This document shows positions 1-5,469 of a stretch of 5,469 nt of DNA, piece by piece. The translations under genes were made by a program, and so were the position numbers. Each line of letters begins with the position of its first letter. The first letter of the stretch is position 1. The DNA lies in assembly GCA_947384055.1 (NCBI GenBank), contig CANDFO010000106.1, positions 1 to 5,469 on the forward strand. The letters are read 5' to 3'. The DNA comes from an uncultured Flavonifractor sp. GTDB taxonomy: Bacteria; Bacillota; Clostridia; Oscillospirales; Oscillospiraceae. The notes beneath the pieces were generated by a model that did no database searches, had not been told where the DNA came from, and worked only from the letters and a program-made list of their open reading frames with translations.

Positions 1-56
1 CGGGCGGCAAAACTCTGCGAGGCTTTCCCGTAGGGGAAGTTTTTCGACAGTCTGAG
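1..56. other. Non-coding left edge with folded segment
   Basis: This stretch lies beyond the probable terminator of the minus-strand operon and holds no gene I can support. It can fold: AAAACT at 9-14 can pair with AGTTTT at 38-43, enclosing a TTCCC/GGGGA stem. Alternatively, a longer inner stem, CTTTCCC (23-29) with GGGGAAG (33-39), can form. Frame 1 of the plus strand reads ten codons and then meets TAG at 31-33, so the tail of a convergent plus-strand gene cannot be excluded. It could also be one copy of a dispersed intergenic repeat, which a single window cannot show. Confidence 0.35.
23..44 (+). terminator. Possible plus-strand intrinsic terminator
   Basis: CTTTCCC (23-29) pairs with GGGGAAG (33-39), including one G-U pair, around a GTA loop. 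Five T residues follow at 40-44. Hairpin plus T-run is the layout of a factor-independent terminator read left to right, and it would serve a gene converging from outside the window. The stem is short and no such gene is visible, so the call is tentative. Confidence 0.35.
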
Positions 57-83
57 GAACCCCCCGGCATAGCCGGGGGGTTC
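57..83 (-). terminator. Strong GC hairpin after rqcP, probable operon terminator
   Basis: GAACCCCCCGGC (57-68) and GCCGGGGGGTTC (72-83) form a perfect 12-bp stem with a 3-nt loop. On the minus strand the hairpin starts four bases after the rqcP stop codon, the usual place for an operon-ending terminator. The downstream T-run on the minus strand is poor (TTC is part of the stem, then CTCAGAC), so termination may be incomplete. The plus-strand side (TTCTGTGTT) is somewhat richer in T, so it may act in both directions. Confidence 0.65.
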
Positions 84-87
84 TGTG

Positions 88-333
88 TTATGAATGAAGC
101 TCCCGGTACAAGGCCGGAGCATCCGCTTTTCCGGCGTGCTCATTGATGCCCAGCACTTCCACCTTCACCGTGCGTTCTCCAAAGCGCAGCTCCAGCAGGT
201 CGCCTACCTTGACCTCATAGCTGGCCTTAACCGGGCGTCCGTTGGCGGAAATACGCTGATTGTCGCAGGCGTCGTTAGCTACGGTGCGGCGTTTGATGAG
301 CCGGGAGACCTTGAGCCATTTGTCCAGGCGCAT
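88..333 (-). CDS. rqcP: RqcP/YabO-like S4-domain ribosome quality control protein
   Basis: Small basic RNA-binding protein of 81 residues (B. subtilis RqcP/YabO has 86). It opens with MRLDKWLKVSRLIKRRT, nearly identical to the start of RqcP, and the S4 fold fills about residues 1-60 (RISANGRPVK, then the VKVGDLLELRFG strand region). In the family, RqcP binds the 50S subunit with peptidyl-tRNA and works with RqcH in adding C-terminal alanine tails to nascent chains on stalled ribosomes. That role is known for the family and is inferred here. An ATG four codons upstream (345) directly abuts the Shine-Dalgarno bases, so I start at 333. The gene follows hup by 32 nt and is the last gene before the hairpin. 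The heat-shock protein Hsp15 shares the S4 fold, but length and context favour RqcP. Confidence 0.9.
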   Translation of the reverse strand: MRLDKWLKVSRLIKRRTVANDACDNQRISANGRPVKASYEVKVGDLLELRFGERTVKVEVLGINEHAGKADAPALYRELHS

Positions 334-344
334 GATATGGCACA

Positions 345-350
345 TCCTTT
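345..350 (-). promoter_or_regulatory. rqcP ribosome binding site that decides the start
   Basis: The minus strand reads AAAGGA at 350-345, 11 nt before the ATG at 333-331. The alternative ATG at 345-343 overlaps this motif with no spacer and would add MCHI before the conserved MRLDK start. The spacing to 333 is slightly long but much more plausible. Confidence 0.6.
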
Positions 351-365
351 CCCCGTGCCTGCCGT

Positions 366-641
366 TTATTTGGCTACGATATCTTTCAGCGCCTTGCCGG
401 GCTTGAAAACCGGCACCCGGGAGGCGGGAATCTCGATGCTCTCCTTAGTCTTGGGGTTCCGGCCCATCCGCTGGGCGCGCTCACGCACCTCAAAAGCACC
501 AAAACCAACCAGCTGCACCTTGTCGCCCTGGCACAGGCTGTCGGTGATGACGTCGATGACGGCGCTGACTGCCTGCTCGCTGTCCCGCTTGGACAGGCCG
601 GACTTCTCAGCGACCGCGTTGATGAGTTCTGCTTTGTTCAT
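366..641 (-). CDS. hup: HU-family nucleoid-associated DNA-binding protein
   Basis: HU forms dimers that bend and coat DNA without strong sequence specificity and helps organise the nucleoid, replication and repair. The 91-residue product is a standard full-length HU: an N-terminal helical body (MNKAELINAVAEKSGLS), the GFGAFEVRERA strand at 46-56, the DNA-gripping arm with GRNPKTKE at 60-67 including Pro63, which in the family intercalates at DNA kinks, and the closing VFKPGKALKD at 78-87. The start is secure: AGAGGAGG lies 7 nt upstream (656-649). In B. subtilis hbs lies elsewhere, whereas a place between mazG and the S4 gene is, to my recollection, common in clostridia. A promoter just upstream suggests expression beyond operon read-through, as expected for an abundant protein. 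IHF is unlikely outside Proteobacteria. Confidence 0.96.
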   Translation of the reverse strand: MNKAELINAVAEKSGLSKRDSEQAVSAVIDVITDSLCQGDKVQLVGFGAFEVRERAQRMGRNPKTKESIEIPASRVPVFKPGKALKDIVAK

Positions 642-665
642 GCTATATCCTCCTCTGTATTTACC

Positions 666-682
666 GCGGCACAGTCTGCCGC
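666..682 (-). other. Small hairpin in the mazG-hup gap
   Basis: GCGGCA (666-671) and TGCCGC (677-682) form a perfect 6-bp stem with a 5-nt loop. No T-run follows on the minus strand (GGTAAATACAG), so it is not an intrinsic terminator. It straddles the expected transcription start of the hup promoter, so it would form fully only in read-through mRNA from mazG, where it might protect or process the message. That role is inference. Confidence 0.35.
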
Positions 683-683
683 A

Positions 684-712
684 TCTATACTTAAAAGCGT
701 CTCCGCTGTTAA
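684..712 (-). promoter_or_regulatory. Candidate sigma-A promoter for hup-rqcP
   Basis: On the minus strand TTAACA (712-707) matches the -35 consensus TTGACA at five of six bases. Exactly 17 nt later TATAGA (689-684) matches the -10 consensus TATAAT at four of six. Transcription would start near 677, giving a leader of about 36 nt that holds the strong hup ribosome binding site. The -35 box overlaps the mazG TAA codon (711-709). There is no extended -10 TG. Such a promoter would uncouple HU and RqcP supply from the upstream genes. Confidence 0.55.
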
Positions 713-1497
713 GTACCCTTGGCCTCTTCCCAAAGAGTGTCCAGCTCCGCCAGGGTCATATCCTCCAGACTGCGCCCCGACTGGGCGGCCCGGACTTCCA
801 CCTGACGGAAACGGGCGATAAATTTGTCTGTGGCCCGGTTCAGGGCCTCCTCCGGGTCCACATCCGCAAAGCGGGCCGCATTCACTGCGGAAAAGAGCAG
901 ATCGCCCAGCTCCTCTTCCACATTGGTCCCCTGGCGGACGGCCTGACGCAGCTCCTCCAGCTCCTCGGACAGCTTGTCCAGGGCGCCGGAGATCTCCGGC
1001 CAGTCGAAGCCCGCCTTTTTTGCCTTTTTCTGGACCTTCTCCGCCCGCCACAGGGCGGGCAGAGCGCGGGCTACCGCCTCCAGCGCGTCGGTGTGAGTGG
1101 CCTGTCCCTTTTCCTGGCGCTTGAGGACCTCCCAGTTGGACAGCACCTCACCGGTGCCCGACACCGCCACGTCCCCAAATACATGAGGGTGGCGGAAAAT
1201 CAGCTTTTTGCAGATGCCGTCGGCCACGCCGTCCAGGTCAAAACGTCCGCATTCCCGCTCCATCTCCGTATGGAGGGCCACCTGGAGCAGCACGTCTCCC
1301 AGCTCCTCCCGGAGATGCTCGCTGCTGCCCTCGTCGATGGCCTCCACCGCCTCGTAGGTCTCCTCCAGAAAATTGCGGCGGATGGACTGGTGGGTCTGCT
1401 CCGCGTCCCAGGGGCATCCCCCCGGGGCTCGGAGGATTCTTACAATTTCCTCCAAATCCTTGACTCCGTAAGAATCCTTATACTGAAAATCTACCAT
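709..1497 (-). CDS. mazG: MazG nucleoside triphosphate pyrophosphohydrolase
   Basis: Cleaves nucleoside triphosphates to monophosphate and pyrophosphate, a house-cleaning activity on non-canonical or excess nucleotides; in E. coli it also lowers ppGpp. The 262-residue product has the two-repeat layout of E. coli MazG (263 aa). Repeat 1 shows GGCPWDAEQTHQSI at 26-39, the metal-binding EETYE at 45-49 and EELGD at 64-68, then FRHPHVFGD at 101-109. Repeat 2 shows KAGFDW at 161-166, EELEEL at 178-183 and EEELGDLLF at 194-202. All acidic ligands of both repeats look intact. ATG at 1497 follows GCAGGAGG by 9 nt. B. subtilis YabN at the same locus carries an additional N-terminal tetrapyrrole-methylase domain, which is absent here; the flippase stop codon lies only 37 nt upstream, so the domain was not missed through a frameshift. 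Confidence 0.95.
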   Translation of the reverse strand: MVDFQYKDSYGVKDLEEIVRILRAPGGCPWDAEQTHQSIRRNFLEETYEAVEAIDEGSSEHLREELGDVLLQVALHTEMERECGRFDLDGVADGICKKLIFRHPHVFGDVAVSGTGEVLSNWEVLKRQEKGQATHTDALEAVARALPALWRAEKVQKKAKKAGFDWPEISGALDKLSEELEELRQAVRQGTNVEEELGDLLFSAVNAARFADVDPEEALNRATDKFIARFRQVEVRAAQSGRSLEDMTLAELDTLWEEAKGT

Positions 1498-1534
1498 ATT
1501 TCAAGGCCTCCTGCAACCCATAATTCCAAAAAAC

Positions 1535-3286
1535 TCAGTGAATATGCAAAATCTCCGCAATTTTATCTCCCTTGGGCATGAGCTCCAGGTCCTCCCTGGA
1601 CAGTACCCGCAGCGCCACCACCAGAACCGCGTAGATCGCTACCGCAATCAGGATCGCTCCGGCGGTGGCGATGGAGTCCAGCAAAAAGCTCCCTTTGAGC
1701 CCCATGGACAGCAGTCCATGGGCGGCCCAGGCCGCCCCGCCCATGATGACGGAGGCGGTGAGAGGCTTGCCGAACACCACCCCGTATCGGGGCGGGCGGG
1801 GGACCATCCGCTTGATGATGCCCAGATTCAGTATGGAGACAATAGCAAAGCAGGTCGTAGTGCCGATGGGCGCGCCGAAGATCATAATCTTTGGATTGCC
1901 CACCAGGGTATAGCTCATAAGGATTTTGACAATTCCCCCGATGGCCATGGTGACGATAGGCAGGTTGACAATGCCGTTGGCCTGGAGGATGGAGGAGGCC
2001 ACCACCTGAATACAGACGAAGATGGAGGCAATTCCCAGAATGGACAGCAGGGGACCGGCCAGCTCCGCGTCCACGTTGCCGAAGGACAGCATGCGGATGA
2101 TGGGCTCCCCCAGAGCGAACAGTCCGAAACCGCAGGGCAGGGCGATGAGCGCGGAGATACGCATAGCGGACTCGGTGGTCCGCTGGGCGCCGATCCGGTC
2201 CCGCCGGGCGATGCAGGCGGAGAGGCCGGGGACAATGCAGGCGGTCAGGGGCACCATAAGGCTGAAGGGCAGATTGTAAATGCTCATGGTCTTCTGATAC
2301 GCGCCGTGGAGGGAGCGGGCGGAATCCAGCACCGGGTCGATGCCGGAGGCGGCCCCCTGCTGGGCCAGGGCCGTGAGATTGGCCTGGAGGATACCCTCCG
2401 CCTTGGGGAAGATGTCCAGCACGCTGTTGCCGATACCGGTCAGGCCTTCCTCCATGGCGGTAAAGACCGTCTGGAGCTGCTCCAGGACCATGCCGGCGTC
2501 AATGGTGTTGACGATGGACAGCGTGCAGGAGCTCAGGGTGATGGGGATGGCCAGCTTCAGCAGGTGGGAAAGGATCTCCCCGTCGGAGTCGGGCCGGTCA
2601 TTGGCACGGGCCCTGCGGCGGCGCTGGGTGCGCAGGTGATTCCAGGCCAGGTAGACGACCGACATAATGCTGCCGATGGATACGCCTACCAGCGCTCCGG
2701 CGGCGGAGAGCCGGTCCCGCAGCTCCGCCGGCTCAATGGATGAGCGGAGAATGAGCATCGCCAGAGCCAGCCCCAGGAGCATTTTGCTTAGAGCCTCAAT
2801 TACCTGGGAGATGCCGGTGGGCACCATATTCATGTGTCCCTGGGCATAGCCCCGGAAGGCGGAGCAGCAGCAGGCGCACAGCACCGACGGCGACAGGGCC
2901 ATCACCGCGTACACCGCCTTCTCATTGCGGAGGAGGTAGGTAGCCACAAACTGACCGAACACCGACAGGCACAGGAAGCTCACAATGCCCATAAACAGGA
3001 AGGCGCAGAAGGCCACCCGGAAAACCTGATGCTTCTGGTTTTCCCGGCCCAGGGTTTTGCATTCCGACACGGTTTTGGACAGGGCCACCGGCAAGCCAGC
3101 CGTGGACAGGGTGAGAAACAGGCTGTAAATGGTGTAGGCCTGGTTAAAATCCGCAAAAGCCTCATCGGACAGAACAGCCATCAGGGGAACCTTGTAGATA
3201 AACCCGATGACCTTGACTAGGATAGTGGTGGCCGCCAGCAGAGCGGCGGCTCCGTAAAAGGTGTTTTTTCTCGGTTGGCTTGACAA
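1535..3286 (-). CDS. SpoVB/YabM-type MATE-like lipid flippase
   Basis: Integral membrane protein of the MVF branch of the MATE-like superfamily (SpoVB, MurJ, YabM), which flips lipid-linked cell-wall or polysaccharide precursors across the membrane. The family signature is clear at the N terminus (KNTFYGAAALLAATTILVKV from residue 7, then IGFIYKVPL) and in GAYQKTMSIYNLPFSLMVP at 328-346. About 14 hydrophobic segments can be placed, near 10-31, 45-68, 88-112, 122-145, 158-181, 196-216, 241-262, 330-354, 375-397, 411-432, 440-462, 468-489, 505-526 and 536-559. At 583 residues it exceeds B. subtilis SpoVB (about 518); residues 273-325 appear to be an extra segment. A basic loop (QRRRRARA, 221-228) should face the cytoplasm. 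The start is TTG, 15 nt after the deaminase stop. Position before mazG fits YabM, but a SpoVB or MurJ role cannot be separated from sequence alone. Confidence 0.88.
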   Translation of the reverse strand: MSSQPRKNTFYGAAALLAATTILVKVIGFIYKVPLMAVLSDEAFADFNQAYTIYSLFLTLSTAGLPVALSKTVSECKTLGRENQKHQVFRVAFCAFLFMGIVSFLCLSVFGQFVATYLLRNEKAVYAVMALSPSVLCACCCSAFRGYAQGHMNMVPTGISQVIEALSKMLLGLALAMLILRSSIEPAELRDRLSAAGALVGVSIGSIMSVVYLAWNHLRTQRRRRARANDRPDSDGEILSHLLKLAIPITLSSCTLSIVNTIDAGMVLEQLQTVFTAMEEGLTGIGNSVLDIFPKAEGILQANLTALAQQGAASGIDPVLDSARSLHGAYQKTMSIYNLPFSLMVPLTACIVPGLSACIARRDRIGAQRTTESAMRISALIALPCGFGLFALGEPIIRMLSFGNVDAELAGPLLSILGIASIFVCIQVVASSILQANGIVNLPIVTMAIGGIVKILMSYTLVGNPKIMIFGAPIGTTTCFAIVSILNLGIIKRMVPRPPRYGVVFGKPLTASVIMGGAAWAAHGLLSMGLKGSFLLDSIATAGAILIAVAIYAVLVVALRVLSREDLELMPKGDKIAEILHIH

Positions 3287-3293
3287 GCTCAGT

Positions 3294-3300
3294 CCCCCTT
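3294..3300 (-). promoter_or_regulatory. Ribosome binding site fixing the TTG start of the flippase
   Basis: The minus strand reads AAGGGGG at 3300-3294, 7 nt before TTG (3286-3284). No ATG or GTG is positioned to replace it, and the next Met is residue 36, inside the first conserved region. The motif overlaps the second of two tandem stops (TGA TAA, 3304-3299) that end the deaminase, so the two genes may be translationally coupled. Confidence 0.65.
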
Positions 3301-3301
3301 A

Positions 3302-4600
3302 TCAGGCTCCAAAGAGCAGGGGCACGGCGTATTCCGCCACCTCCCGTTTCACCCGCGCGATATCGATGGTGAGGAAGTCCCCATCCTTGTATATGACCTT
3401 GCCCCGGGCCATATTCATCCGTACATCGCTGCCGTGGGCGGCATAGGCCACATTGGACACCGGGTCATGACAGGGAATCAGGTTCAGCCGCCGGGAATCC
3501 AGAAGAATCAGGTCGGCGTCATAGTCCGCAGCGATGCGCCCGCTCTTCCGGCCCAGGGCTCTGGCGCCGTTGGCGGTGGCCATGGCCAGGGCGTCCCCGG
3601 ACAGCAGAGCCAGGGGGTCGTGGCCGGCCCCATTGTGGAGCACGGCGGCAAATTTCAGCTCCTCCACCATGTCCAGATTGTTGTTGGAGGATACCCCGTC
3701 AGTGCCCAGGGCCACGTTGACTCCCGCCTTCCGCATGGCGGGCACCGGGGCGATGCCGCTGCCCAGCTTCAGATTGGAGACCGGGTTGTGGACTGGGGAG
3801 ATCCCCTTTTCCGCCATCAGCGCCCAGTCCTCGGGGGTGGTCCATACGCAGTGGGCGGCAATGGCCCGCACATCCCACACCCCGTACTGGTCCAGGGTCT
3901 GCAAGGGGGTTTTGCCGTACTTGGCGATGCACGCCTCATGCTCCTTCCGGGTTTCGGACACGTGGACATGCATGCCCAGGCCGTTGGCTCTGGCAAAGTC
4001 GGCGGTCCACTTCCACAGCTCCGGACGGGAGGTGTACTCGGCGTGGATGGAGGCGTCAAAGAGAATCTGACCGCCGTTGTAGCCGTGCCAGCGCCGGGTC
4101 ATCTCCTCCTGCTCGACGCAGTCATGGTGGGTTTTGGGGTCAAACACCGGGTCAAAGAGCACACCGCCGCAGCACAGGTTGGCGTTGATGCCGGCGGCGG
4201 CAATCTCCTGGGCCACCGCGTCCATGTGCATATACATGTCCGCAATGCAGGTGGTGCCCGAGGCGATCATCTCCGCCAGGCCCAGGGCGGTGCAGGCCCG
4301 GATTGCCCGGTCGTCCCATCTGGCCTCCACGGGAAAGATGTAGTTGTGCAGCCAGTCCTGGAGGTCGTGGCCGTCGCCGTAGCCCCGCATGGCGGTCATG
4401 GCGGTGTGGGTGTGGCAGTTCACCAGGCCGGGGAGGAGAAGCCCCCCCTCGCCGTCGATCATTTCGTCAAAAAAACCCACCGGACGGCGGTCTCCCACCC
4501 AGGTGATCTTCCCGCCCTCTACCGCTACAAAAGCGTTGGGCAGGACGGTGTTGGCGCCGTCCATGAGAAGTGCGGTACAGTTGTGAATGAGGGTAGCCAT
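3302..4600 (-). CDS. mtaD: MtaD/SsnA-type amidohydrolase, likely methylthioadenosine/SAH deaminase
   Basis: Metal-dependent amidohydrolase, 432 residues, cytoplasmic. It most resembles the 5-methylthioadenosine/S-adenosylhomocysteine deaminases, which turn MTA into methylthioinosine and SAH into S-inosylhomocysteine with release of ammonia. Visible active-site residues: His63 and His65 in PGLVNCHTHTAM, His186 in SIHAEY, metal ligand His213 with substrate-side Glu216 in HVHVSET, His250 in IAAHCVW, and the catalytic Asp301 in LGTDGVSSNNNLDM. These match the arrangement in Thermotoga TM0936 as I recall it. All are present, so it should be active. I start at the ATG at 4600, 6 nt after AAAGGAG; a TTG at 4618 overlaps that motif. 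The neighbouring PNP supports a purine nucleoside substrate. The family also includes guanine and other aromatic deaminases, so the exact substrate is inferred. Confidence 0.87.
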   Translation of the reverse strand: MATLIHNCTALLMDGANTVLPNAFVAVEGGKITWVGDRRPVGFFDEMIDGEGGLLLPGLVNCHTHTAMTAMRGYGDGHDLQDWLHNYIFPVEARWDDRAIRACTALGLAEMIASGTTCIADMYMHMDAVAQEIAAAGINANLCCGGVLFDPVFDPKTHHDCVEQEEMTRRWHGYNGGQILFDASIHAEYTSRPELWKWTADFARANGLGMHVHVSETRKEHEACIAKYGKTPLQTLDQYGVWDVRAIAAHCVWTTPEDWALMAEKGISPVHNPVSNLKLGSGIAPVPAMRKAGVNVALGTDGVSSNNNLDMVEELKFAAVLHNGAGHDPLALLSGDALAMATANGARALGRKSGRIAADYDADLILLDSRRLNLIPCHDPVSNVAYAAHGSDVRMNMARGKVIYKDGDFLTIDIARVKREVAEYAVPLLFGA

Positions 4601-4606
4601 AGCGGT

Positions 4607-4615
4607 CTCCTTTTT
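4607..4615 (-). promoter_or_regulatory. Ribosome binding site fixing the mtaD start
   Basis: The minus strand reads AAAAAGGAG at 4615-4607, 6 nt before the ATG at 4600-4598. A longer reading from TTG at 4618 would add six residues (MKKETA) but lies on top of this site, so it is rejected. Confidence 0.75.
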
Positions 4616-4646
4616 CAAAAAATTTCAGGGTTGGCGCGCGGCGGGC

Positions 4647-5469
4647 TCACAGCCGCCGCAGACAGGCCAGCACCAGCTTTGAGAATTTGCCTTTGCAGGC
4701 CTCGGCCGCGTCCAGAACCTCCTGCTCGCTGAGGGGCTGGTTCAGGATGCCGGCGGCCATATTGCTCAGCAGGGTAAAGCCCAGCACCTGCATGCCGCAG
4801 TGACCGGCGGCGATGACCTCCGGAGCGGTGGACATGCCTACGGCGTCGGCTCCCAGAATCCGGGCGGCGCGGATCTCCGCAGGCGTCTCATACTGCGGTC
4901 CGGGGAAGTACATATATACCCCCTCCTTCAGCTCCACCTCCAGGTCCCTGGCGCAGGCGCGGGCCAGCTCCTGAAGGGCGGGGGTGTACAGGTGAGAGGA
5001 ATCGGGGAAGCGCACCCCGAATTCGGGGATGTTCTCCCCACGCAGGGGGGACTCCATGAAGAACTTCATCTGGTCGGTAATGAGCATCAGGTCCCCGGCC
5101 TTCCAGCCGGTATTGACGCATCCGGCGGCGTTGGTGACGATCAGGGTGTCGCACCCCAGCAGGCGCAGCACCCGCACGCCATAGGAGACCTCCTCATAGG
5201 AGTACCCCTCATAGTGGTGCATCCGCCCCTGCATGACGGCCACCTTCTGCCCCTCCAGGGTGCCGAATACCAGCTGCCCCTTGTGGCCGGGAGCGGTGGA
5301 AGCCTTAAAGTGGATGATATCCCGGTAGGGGACCACGATGGGATTTTCCACGATATCCCCCAGAAAGCCCAGGCCGGAGCCCAGGACCATGGCCACTTTG
5401 GGGGCGAAAGCCCCGATTCGGGCGCGGATGTCCTCCGCGCTCTGCTGGTACTGTGCAAAGGTGTGGTTC
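4647..5469 (-). CDS. Purine nucleoside phosphorylase, 5' end outside window
   Basis: Splits purine (deoxy)nucleosides with phosphate into free base and ribose-1-phosphate in purine salvage. It belongs to the trimeric PNP/MTAP family, close to B. subtilis PupG (271 aa). The frame stays open to the right edge with good family sequence (FAQYQQSAEDIRARIG), so a GTG at 5396 is not the true start; 273 residues are visible and only a few should be missing. In visible numbering: phosphate loop GSGLG 30-34, His62, RMHHYEGY 82-89, TNAAG 112-116, QYETPAE 192-198, GMST 211-214, and SN at 235-236 for the base-binding Asn (Asn243 in human PNP). Glu194 and Asn236 indicate 6-oxopurine nucleosides (inosine, guanosine) rather than an MTAP. 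NAAGCVN has Cys where Gly is usual. The stop is 46 nt before mtaD. Confidence 0.92.
   Translation of the reverse strand, partial: NHTFAQYQQSAEDIRARIGAFAPKVAMVLGSGLGFLGDIVENPIVVPYRDIIHFKASTAPGHKGQLVFGTLEGQKVAVMQGRMHHYEGYSYEEVSYGVRVLRLLGCDTLIVTNAAGCVNTGWKAGDLMLITDQMKFFMESPLRGENIPEFGVRFPDSSHLYTPALQELARACARDLEVELKEGVYMYFPGPQYETPAEIRAARILGADAVGMSTAPEVIAAGHCGMQVLGFTLLSNMAAGILNQPLSEQEVLDAAEACKGKFSKLVLACLRRL

Noticed and set aside
691..712. Possible terminator after mazG (AGCG/CGCT stem followed by TTT)
   Set aside because: Only four contiguous base pairs with a mismatch above them and a three-base T-run. The same bases are better explained as the promoter upstream of hup.
1498..1550. Promoter in the flippase-mazG gap (TTGCAT, 18 nt, AATTAT)
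   Set aside because: The boxes match the consensus at only three and four of six bases with a long spacer. AT-rich bases in this gap are enough to produce such a match by chance.
94..1581. Long plus-strand open frame of 495 codons opposite rqcP, hup and mazG
   Set aside because: It is antisense to three clearly recognisable genes, crosses their intergenic gaps and shows no family motif. GC-rich genes often leave long open frames on the opposite strand.
1538..2743. Plus-strand open frame of 401 codons opposite the flippase
   Set aside because: The composition is dominated by Gly, Asp, Gln and His, the reverse complement of hydrophobic membrane-helix codons. No motif or credible ribosome binding site supports it.
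4643..4660. Hairpin GGCG(G)GCT / AGCCGCC spanning the PNP stop codon
   Set aside because: The stem has a bulged G, and on the minus strand the T-run comes more than 15 nt later, so it does not look like a terminator or attenuator.
3434..4732. Plus-strand open frame of 432 codons opposite mtaD and the PNP end
   Set aside because: It is rich in Gly, Val, His and Gln, has no recognisable domain, and mirrors the codons of an intact deaminase. It is a shadow of the real gene.
4647..5396. PNP starting at the GTG at 5396
   Set aside because: The frame continues upstream to the window edge with residues typical of the PNP N-terminal helix, so starting here would cut off a conserved part. No good ribosome binding site precedes the GTG.

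Overview
This window is a compact, GC-rich bacterial stretch with six genes, all on the minus strand, so transcription runs from the right edge to the left. The gene content and order (SpoVB-family flippase, MazG, HU, RqcP/YabO-like S4 protein) match the conserved Firmicutes block yabM-yabN-(hup)-yabO. High GC, strong AGGAGG-type ribosome binding sites and a SpoVB-family protein suggest a spore-forming or spore-ancestral clostridium. An Oscillospiraceae gut lineage of the Flavonifractor type is my best guess, but it is inferred and not proven from the window.

Layout in transcription order: (1) a purine nucleoside phosphorylase (PNP) whose 5' end runs off the right edge (4647-5469); (2) an amidohydrolase of the MtaD/SsnA type, a methylthioadenosine/S-adenosylhomocysteine deaminase (3302-4600); (3) a 14-helix SpoVB/MurJ-like flippase with a TTG start (1535-3286); (4) a two-domain MazG nucleotide pyrophosphohydrolase (709-1497); (5) the nucleoid protein HU (366-641); (6) the small S4-domain RNA-binding protein RqcP/YabO (88-333). 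A perfect 12-bp GC-rich hairpin directly follows the rqcP stop and probably ends the operon. Gaps between genes are 46, 15, 37, 67 and 32 nt, so the set is probably co-transcribed. A good sigma-A-type promoter (TTAACA, 17 nt, TATAGA) sits across the mazG stop codon and probably gives hup-rqcP extra, independent transcription.

Functionally the block joins purine and S-adenosylmethionine by-product salvage (PNP and deaminase), lipid-linked precursor transport (SpoVB-like), nucleotide pool cleaning (MazG), chromosome packaging (HU) and rescue of stalled ribosomes (RqcP). PNP next to MtaD suggests a deaminate-then-phosphorolyse route for methylthioadenosine. I see no mobile element, CRISPR array, tRNA, rRNA or phage gene, and no convincing new system. 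The points worth a second look are the MazG lacking the methylase domain found in Bacillus YabN, an extra segment of about 50 residues in the flippase, the promoter inside the mazG end, the PNP-deaminase pairing, and a structured non-coding piece at the left edge. No gene-free stretch exceeds 90 bases.
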